Shown here: in pieces, positions 5,225 to 9,402 of the stretch
Layout of the letters: each line of letters opens with the position of its first letter
How positions within the stretch are numbered: the stretch's first letter is position 1
Assembly: GCA_041477005.1 (NCBI GenBank)
Contig: JBGOUJ010000288.1
Location: forward strand, 1-9,402
Direction of reading: 5' to 3'
Source: JBGOUJ01 sp041477005
GTDB taxonomy: Bacteria > Acidobacteriota > Terriglobia > Bryobacterales > JACQDG01
DNA length: 9,402 nucleotides
Program-made: the position numbers and the translations under genes
The notes under the pieces: generated by a model
The model's input: the letters and a program-made list of their open reading frames with translations, nothing else
Database searches by the model: none
Told to the model about the DNA's origin: nothing

Positions 5225-5662
5225 ATGAGCGACCAAAAATACCGACAGCACGGGTACCAGGATAGTGACCGCGAGCGGCGCCCCGAACAGCGCCCCCAGA
5301 AACGCCCTCCCGGCGAGCGAATAGGACCGCGGACCCCGAACTTCCCTCCTCGCGTTACCGTCGCCCGCTGCGCCAACTGCGGCGCCCTGCTCCCCAAAGG
5401 CTTCGATCCCAACGCCCAGTGCCCTCGCTGCAACTTCGAGCTGCACTGCTGCAAGCAGTGCGTGCACTTCGATACCTCCACCCGTTGGGAATGCACCCGG
5501 CCGATCCTGGCCCGCGTCTCCCCCAAGGACGCCCGCAACCAGTGCACGTTCTACGAAATCCGCATGTCGAGCGAGCGGGAAACGACCTCGGGCGGATCGG
5601 GCGCCGTGGCGGCGCGGCCGAGCGACCCCCGGCAGGCCTTCGAGAACCTGTTCAAGAAGTAA
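5225..5662 (+). CDS. Small cysteine-rich zinc-ribbon-like protein of unknown function
   Basis: This protein of 145 residues has three parts. Residues 1-45 are polar, Arg/Pro/Gln-rich and probably disordered. Residues 46-113 hold nine cysteines: a classic ribbon CANCG...CPRCN (C49, C52, C66, C69), then HCCKQC (C75, C76, C79), RWEC (C90) and NQC (C107), probably a second metal site with H81 as possible ligand. Residues 114-145 are a flexible tail ending DPRQAFENLFKK, possibly a short helix for binding a partner. No enzyme motif, signal peptide or membrane segment is seen. The start at 5225 has AGGA (5214-5217) seven bases upstream. A longer frame from TTG 5126 runs through an inverted repeat and is unlikely. 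The gene ends 58 bases before the ABC ATPase, so co-transcription is possible. I do not recognise a named family. A nucleic-acid or protein-binding adaptor is a guess from the ribbon. Confidence 0.8.
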   Translation: MSDQKYRQHGYQDSDRERRPEQRPQKRPPGERIGPRTPNFPPRVTVARCANCGALLPKGFDPNAQCPRCNFELHCCKQCVHFDTSTRWECTRPILARVSPKDARNQCTFYEIRMSSERETTSGGSGAVAARPSDPRQAFENLFKK

Positions 5663-5720
5663 TCCCGATGTCACCCCCGCCGGGCCTCCGGCATCCTTCT
5701 CCAACAGGTACCCTAAAGGC

Positions 5721-6395
5721 GTGATCCTCCGCTTGGAGCAGGTCTCCAAAGACTACGCGACCGACGGCTCGGCGGTGCGCGCTCTGGACGGCGTGTCGCT
5801 CGAAGTGGGCCGTGGCGAGTTTGTGGCCCTGGTCGGCCGCAGCGGCTGCGGCAAGACGACGCTGCTGAATCTGGCCGGGGCCATGGATTTTCCGACCTCC
5901 GGCCGCGTCCTGCTCGGCGGCGTATGCACCTCGGGGCTGGGCGACGCCGCGCTGACCGAAATCCGCCGCCACCAGGTGGGATTCGTTTTTCAGTTCTTTC
6001 AGCTCCTGCCGACGCTGACCGCCGTAGAAAACGTCGAGCTGCCCCTGCTGCTGGCGGGCGGGGCCGGTGCGCGCGCGCGGGCACGCGAATGCCTCGAGTG
6101 GGTCGAGATGGGGCCACTGGCCGCGCGTTTTCCTCACCAGCTCTCCGGCGGCCAGATGCAGCGCGTTGCCATCGCGCGCGCCATCATGCATCGGCCGCAG
6201 CTTCTACTGGCTGATGAGCCGATCGGGAACCTCGATACGGCCAGCGGCGACGCCGTGCTCGCTTTGCTCCGCCGCACCGTCGCGGATCTCGGCACCACCA
6301 TTCTGATGGCGACCCACAGCATGGAAGCGGCGGCCGCGGCCGATCTCGTCGTCCGCCTGCGCGACGGCCGCGTCGAGGAGATTCGCCGCTCGTGA
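5721..6395 (+). CDS. ABC transporter ATP-binding protein, LolD/MacB/YbbA class
   Basis: The 224-residue nucleotide-binding subunit has every core motif: Walker A GRSGCGKT (39-46), Q-loop Q91 in FVFQFFQLLPTLTAVENV, signature LSGGQMQRVAIARA (141-154), Walker B LLLADEP (161-167, E166), D-loop GNLD (169-172) and H-loop H199 in ATHS. The FQFFQLLPTLTAVENVELPL pattern and the size are typical of ATPases that work with FtsX-domain permeases (LolCDE, MacB, YbbAP), which move or extract substrates at the outer face of the inner membrane rather than through it. The start is GTG 5721 with only weak ribosome-binding sequence upstream. The stop codon overlaps the permease start as GTGA, which implies coupled translation. 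The substrate is not determined by this subunit. Confidence 0.93.
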   Translation: MILRLEQVSKDYATDGSAVRALDGVSLEVGRGEFVALVGRSGCGKTTLLNLAGAMDFPTSGRVLLGGVCTSGLGDAALTEIRRHQVGFVFQFFQLLPTLTAVENVELPLLLAGGAGARARARECLEWVEMGPLAARFPHQLSGGQMQRVAIARAIMHRPQLLLADEPIGNLDTASGDAVLALLRRTVADLGTTILMATHSMEAAAAADLVVRLRDGRVEEIRRS

Positions 6396-8920
6396 CTCCC
6401 CGACTGGTCCTCTTCTACCGCCTGATGCTTCGCCCGCTCGGTCGCGAGCCCCTGCGCACGGCGCTCACCCTCTTCGCGGTGACGCTCGGCGTAGGCGTGG
6501 TGGTGGCGATCGATCTGGCCGGAACGGCCGCCGCCGGCTCGTTCCGCTCGTCGCTCGAATCCCTCGCCGGCCAGACCGATCTCGAGCTGAGCGCCGTTGG
6601 CGGCCTCGATGAGCGGCTGCTCGCCCGCCTGGTTCAGTTGCCCTATCCGCTCCGCTTTCGCCCCCGCATTGACGATTTCGCCCGAGTCGACTCCGGCCGG
6701 ACCGTGCCGCTAGTCGGTTTAGACCTGGTCGCCGAAACCGAGTCTGTTCCGAGCCGCGACCATAAAGGAGCGGTTTTCGAAGATTTGGCTGGTTCCGTCT
6801 GGGTCGGCCCCCGCCTCGCGATGCGCCCCGGCACGAAGCTTCACCTCACCCTAAACGACGGCGCCCGCGAGTTCACGGTCGGCGGCATCTTGCAGCTCGA
6901 AGGTCCGGCCCGCTTCACACAAGAGGATCTTGTGGTGATGGACCTCTCGGCCGCACAGGCAGCCCTCGGTAGAGCCGGACGCCTCGACCGCATCGAGGTG
7001 CTGCTGCCGCCTGGCGCCGGCGCCTCCGATTGGGAGAAGCTGCTGCGCCCGGAGCTGCCCGCGGACGTGGCGATTCGGCGTCCCGGCGCCCGCAGCGAGG
7101 AGAACCAGAAGATGCTCAGCGCCTTTCGCTGGAATCTCCGGGTGCTGAGCTACATTTCGCTGGTGGTGGGCGCGTTCCTGATCTACAACACCATCGCTAT
7201 TTCGGTGGTTCGCCGCCGCGCGGAGATCGGCATTCTGCGGGCGCTCGGCGCCACGCGCGCGGGCGTGCTGGCCGCGTTCCTTGGCGAGGCGGCGTTTTTC
7301 GGTCTCGTGGGGTCCTTGCTGGGGCTGGCCGCGGGCCGCCTGATGGCCGAGGGAGCCGTTCAATTGCTCGCCGCCACCGTCCAGTCGCTTTACGTTAGCA
7401 GCCGGCCGGCGCCGATCGCGTTCACGCCGCTCTCGATGCTGGCGGGGATCGGCGCCGGCCTCGGTGTGGCCCTGCTTTCGGCGCTGGCTCCGGCCCGCGA
7501 GGCCACCCAGGTCGCCCCGACCGAGGCCATGGCCCGCGGCCAGCGGGAATATCACGCGCGTCTCCATTGGCGCCGGGACCTGCTGGCCGCCTTAACACTT
7601 TCTATCACTGCCGCCGCGGCCTCGCGCCTGCCACCCTTCGACGGCAAGCCGGTCTTCGGGTACCTGGCGACCTTTCTTCTTATCGCCGCCGCGGCCCTGG
7701 CCACGCCGGCCGTGGTCCTGGCGGCGGCGCGGCTCACGCGCGGCGCTTTCGGCGTCGAAGGCTCGCTTGCCGTCCGCAGCCTGGCTGCCTCGCTCAACCG
7801 CACTTCGGTCCTGGTCGCCGCGCTCTCCACCGCCGTTGCCATGATGGCCAGCGTGGGCATCCTGGTCGGCAGCTTTCGCCAGACGGTGCTCGTGTGGATG
7901 GACGTCCAACTCCGCGCCGACCTCTACCTTCGCCCCGCCGGCCGCTCCGGCGCCGGCCAGCACCCGACCCTCGCGCCGGAGGTCGCCGGCCGGATCGAGG
8001 CGCTGCCCGGCGTCGACGCCGTGGACCGCTTCCGCGCCTACGAGATCAGCTTTGGCGGCCTGACCTGCACCCTGGCCGGCGGCGAAAGCCGGATCATCGC
8101 CCGCTTCGGCCGCCTGCGCTTCTTGCCGGGCCCCGAGGGCGCCCCGGACCGCGCCCGGATCCTGGCCGAGCTGCCGCGCGGCGACTACGCCATCGTCAGC
8201 GAGCCTTTCGCCAACAAACACGGCCTTCGGGCCGGCGATTCAATTGAGCTGCCTCTCGCCGGCCAGGTGCGGCGCTTCCGCATCCTCAGCGTGTATTATG
8301 ACTACTCGAACGAGCGCGGCTTTATCATCCTCGATCGCGCGACGCTGCTAAAATATCTTCCCGACCCGGCGCCTTCGAACCTCGCGGTCTACGTCGCTCG
8401 CGGCGCCGACCCGGAGCAGGTAAGGGGCGAGATCGAGCGCGCCATCGCCGGCCGCGCCATCCTGATTGTGCCCAACAGCCGCCTGCGCCTGGAAGCAATC
8501 CGTACCTTCGACCGAACCTTTGCCATCACCTACGCCCTGGAAGCGGTGGCGATCCTGGTCGCGGTGCTGGGCGTGGCCGGCGCGCTGCTCGCCCTGGTGC
8601 TCGACCGCCGCCGCGAGCTCGGCGTGTTGCGCTTCCTGGGCGCCTCGGTCCCGCAGGTGCGCCGGCTGCTCTATTTCGAGGCTGGTTTGCTCGGCCTGGC
8701 GGCCAACCTTATCGGCTTCGCTTTGGGCGTTGTGCTTTCGCTCATTCTGATCTTTGTCATCAACAAGCAATCTTTCGGCTGGACCATCCAGTTCCACTGG
8801 CCGGTGGCCCTGCTCGCGAGCGCCCTTACGGGGATTTACGCGGCCACGCTCGCCGCGGCCTGGTGGCCAGCGCGCACCGCCGCGCGCCTGAACCCGATCG
8901 AGGTCGTCCATGAAGAGTAA
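6392..8920 (+). CDS. ABC transporter permease with two FtsX domains (YbbP-like)
   Basis: The 842-residue inner-membrane permease has the double-FtsX layout. There is an N-terminal membrane segment (about 23-43) and a first periplasmic domain (about 45-245, MacB_PCD-like). FtsX domain 1 (about 252-380) carries RRRAEIGILRALGATRAGVL and ends in a VAPTEAMA coupling motif. Middle membrane segments lie at about 422-446 and 472-493, followed by a second periplasmic domain (about 500-705). FtsX domain 2 (about 713-840) has DRRRELGVLRFLGAS and the closing ARLNPIEVVH. About ten membrane segments in all, as in YbbP relatives of ~800 residues. The gene starts with GTG inside the ATPase stop (4 bp overlap), with GAGGAG at 6375-6380 upstream, and ends 11 bases into the next gene. 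One polypeptide with two FtsX halves suggests it acts alone with the ATPase. Mechanical coupling to a periplasmic or outer-envelope partner, probably the AttH-like protein, is inferred. Confidence 0.93.
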   Translation: MTPRLVLFYRLMLRPLGREPLRTALTLFAVTLGVGVVVAIDLAGTAAAGSFRSSLESLAGQTDLELSAVGGLDERLLARLVQLPYPLRFRPRIDDFARVDSGRTVPLVGLDLVAETESVPSRDHKGAVFEDLAGSVWVGPRLAMRPGTKLHLTLNDGAREFTVGGILQLEGPARFTQEDLVVMDLSAAQAALGRAGRLDRIEVLLPPGAGASDWEKLLRPELPADVAIRRPGARSEENQKMLSAFRWNLRVLSYISLVVGAFLIYNTIAISVVRRRAEIGILRALGATRAGVLAAFLGEAAFFGLVGSLLGLAAGRLMAEGAVQLLAATVQSLYVSSRPAPIAFTPLSMLAGIGAGLGVALLSALAPAREATQVAPTEAMARGQREYHARLHWRRDLLAALTLSITAAAASRLPPFDGKPVFGYLATFLLIAAAALATPAVVLAAARLTRGAFGVEGSLAVRSLAASLNRTSVLVAALSTAVAMMASVGILVGSFRQTVLVWMDVQLRADLYLRPAGRSGAGQHPTLAPEVAGRIEALPGVDAVDRFRAYEISFGGLTCTLAGGESRIIARFGRLRFLPGPEGAPDRARILAELPRGDYAIVSEPFANKHGLRAGDSIELPLAGQVRRFRILSVYYDYSNERGFIILDRATLLKYLPDPAPSNLAVYVARGADPEQVRGEIERAIAGRAILIVPNSRLRLEAIRTFDRTFAITYALEAVAILVAVLGVAGALLALVLDRRRELGVLRFLGASVPQVRRLLYFEAGLLGLAANLIGFALGVVLSLILIFVINKQSFGWTIQFHWPVALLASALTGIYAATLAAAWWPARTAARLNPIEVVHEE
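8900..8903 (+). promoter_or_regulatory. Ribosome-binding site of the AttH-like gene, inside the permease gene
   Basis: GAGG at 8900-8903 lies six bases before ATG 8910, within the last codons of the permease. With the 11-base overlap this supports coupled translation from one mRNA and fixes the start. Confidence 0.55.
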
Positions 8921-9402
8921 CCTGCTGCTGCTCGCCGCCCTCCTCTTCGACCTCGCCCTGCCCGGTTACCGCTTCCAGTTTCCCCGCGACCATTTCAGTC
9001 ATCCCAACTTCCAGACAGAGTGGTGGTATTACACCGGCAATCTGAAGACGCGGGCTGGCCGCCGCTTCGGCTTCGAGCTGACCTTCTTTCGCAAGGCCGT
9101 TGCCCGTCCGGCCGCGCGCACCACGGCCTGGGACGTGGATGATCTGTACCTGGCGCACCTGGCCTTGAGCGATATCGACGGCCAGCGCTTTTACGCGACC
9201 GAGCGTCTCAACCGCGCGGGCCCGGGACTGGCAGGGGCCTCGCTCGCGGAGGGACCGCCGACCGGGGCCTCACCTGTGGGGGGATCGCCGGCCCCAGCCC
9301 CACTCGCCGGGGCGTCGCTGCCAGGGGGATCGCCGGCCCCAGCCCCACTCGCCGGGGCGTCGCTGCCAGGGGGATCGCCGGCCCCAGCCCCACTCGCCGG
9401 GG
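8910..9402 (+). CDS. CrtC/AttH lipocalin-like protein with in-frame 45-bp tandem repeat (partial, runs off the right edge)
   Basis: The frame opens at ATG 8910, with GAGG at 8900-8903, and overlaps the permease stop by 11 bases. A hydrophobic N-terminus (residues 4-17) suggests export or membrane anchoring, but no clear signal peptidase site or lipobox Cys is seen. The family hallmark TEWWYYTGNL (36-45) is intact, followed by RRFGFELTFFRK (51-62) and DLYLAHLALSDIDGQRFY (78-95), the first strands of the CrtC/AttH (hydroxyneurosporene synthase / carotenoid 1,2-hydratase-like) double lipocalin fold. After ERLNRAGPGLAGASLAEG (98-115), where relatives as I recall them go straight on to a Trp-rich strand, the frame enters a Gly/Ala/Ser/Pro repeat from residue 119 to the edge. 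Genes of this family often follow an ABC ATPase and an FtsX permease. Binding of a lipid or other hydrophobic substrate is inferred. The remaining ~200 or more residues are not visible. Confidence 0.88.
   Translation, partial: MKSNLLLLAALLFDLALPGYRFQFPRDHFSHPNFQTEWWYYTGNLKTRAGRRFGFELTFFRKAVARPAARTTAWDVDDLYLAHLALSDIDGQRFYATERLNRAGPGLAGASLAEGPPTGASPVGGSPAPAPLAGASLPGGSPAPAPLAGASLPGGSPAPAPLAG
9264..9402 (+). repeat. 45-bp tandem repeat within the AttH-like coding sequence, three units plus start of a fourth
   Basis: Units lie at 9264-9308 (first half diverged), 9309-9353 and 9354-9398, and the first four bases of a fourth unit end the window. Units two and three are identical over 45 bases. The period is a multiple of three and each unit encodes the 15 residues GASLPGGSPAPAPLA (first unit GASPVGGSPAPAPLA). 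A short related stretch, GASLAEGPPT at 9234-9263, is the family's own loop and looks like the seed. The array may continue beyond the window. Confidence 0.93.

Noticed and set aside
6851..8221. Long minus-strand frames opposite the permease (6851-7567 and 7592-8221)
   Set aside because: They are shadows of the double-FtsX permease, which has full motif support. Their Gln/Arg/Gly-rich sequence shows no domain.
9208..9393. Minus-strand repetitive frame with LGPAIPLAATPRRV units
   Set aside because: It is the antisense reading of the 45-bp repeat. The plus frame continues the conserved AttH-like protein and has a ribosome-binding site.
9264..9402. Regular repeats considered as a CRISPR array
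   Set aside because: The units are contiguous with no spacers, the period is 45 (15 codons), and they continue an open reading frame.

Overview
The window looks like chromosomal DNA of a GC-rich, soil-type bacterium. I would guess Acidobacteriota, from the mix of a Tat-leader TIM-barrel protein, an S9 peptidase relic, an FtsX/AttH-type transporter set and heptanucleotide repeats between genes. This is inference: no rRNA or marker gene is present. Most of the window is visibly GC-rich (hand counts of 70% over 1861-1920 and 68% over 8041-8100). The first ~1.44 kb is clearly lower (52% over 121-180, 54% over 781-900).

Left part, minus strand (1-3775). Reading leftward from 3775: a KDPG/KHG aldolase (eda); a wrecked secreted S9 peptidase gene that overlaps the eda stop and has lost its middle, including the catalytic serine; a TIM-barrel sugar isomerase/epimerase-like protein with a twin-arginine leader and a perfect Shine-Dalgarno site; a hairpin-bearing gap; then an SMC/OLD-like AAA ATPase overlapping (ATGA) a DUF4276-type, probably TOPRIM-like, gene that runs off the left edge. 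The ATPase/DUF4276 pair is compositionally foreign to its neighbours and resembles ATPase-plus-TOPRIM genome-defence pairs such as PARIS and OLD-type systems.

Centre (3776-4114). The gap between divergent eda and iolB is packed with degenerate heptanucleotide repeats in two opposing orientations and two copies of an ~86-88 bp hairpin unit.

Right part, plus strand (4115-9402). iolB (5-deoxy-glucuronate isomerase of myo-inositol catabolism) stands alone. After a ~290 bp gap comes a small nine-cysteine zinc-ribbon-like protein of unknown function. A tight three-gene set follows: an ABC ATPase of the LolD/MacB class, an 842-residue permease with two FtsX domains (GTGA overlap), and a CrtC/AttH lipocalin-like protein (11 bp overlap). 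This set most likely handles a lipid or other hydrophobic compound at the envelope. The last gene is cut by the window end inside a 45 bp in-frame tandem repeat, which appears to have grown out of the family's own 'AGASL' loop. This is the most unusual coding feature here.

I see no rRNA, tRNA, CRISPR array, transposase or phage gene.
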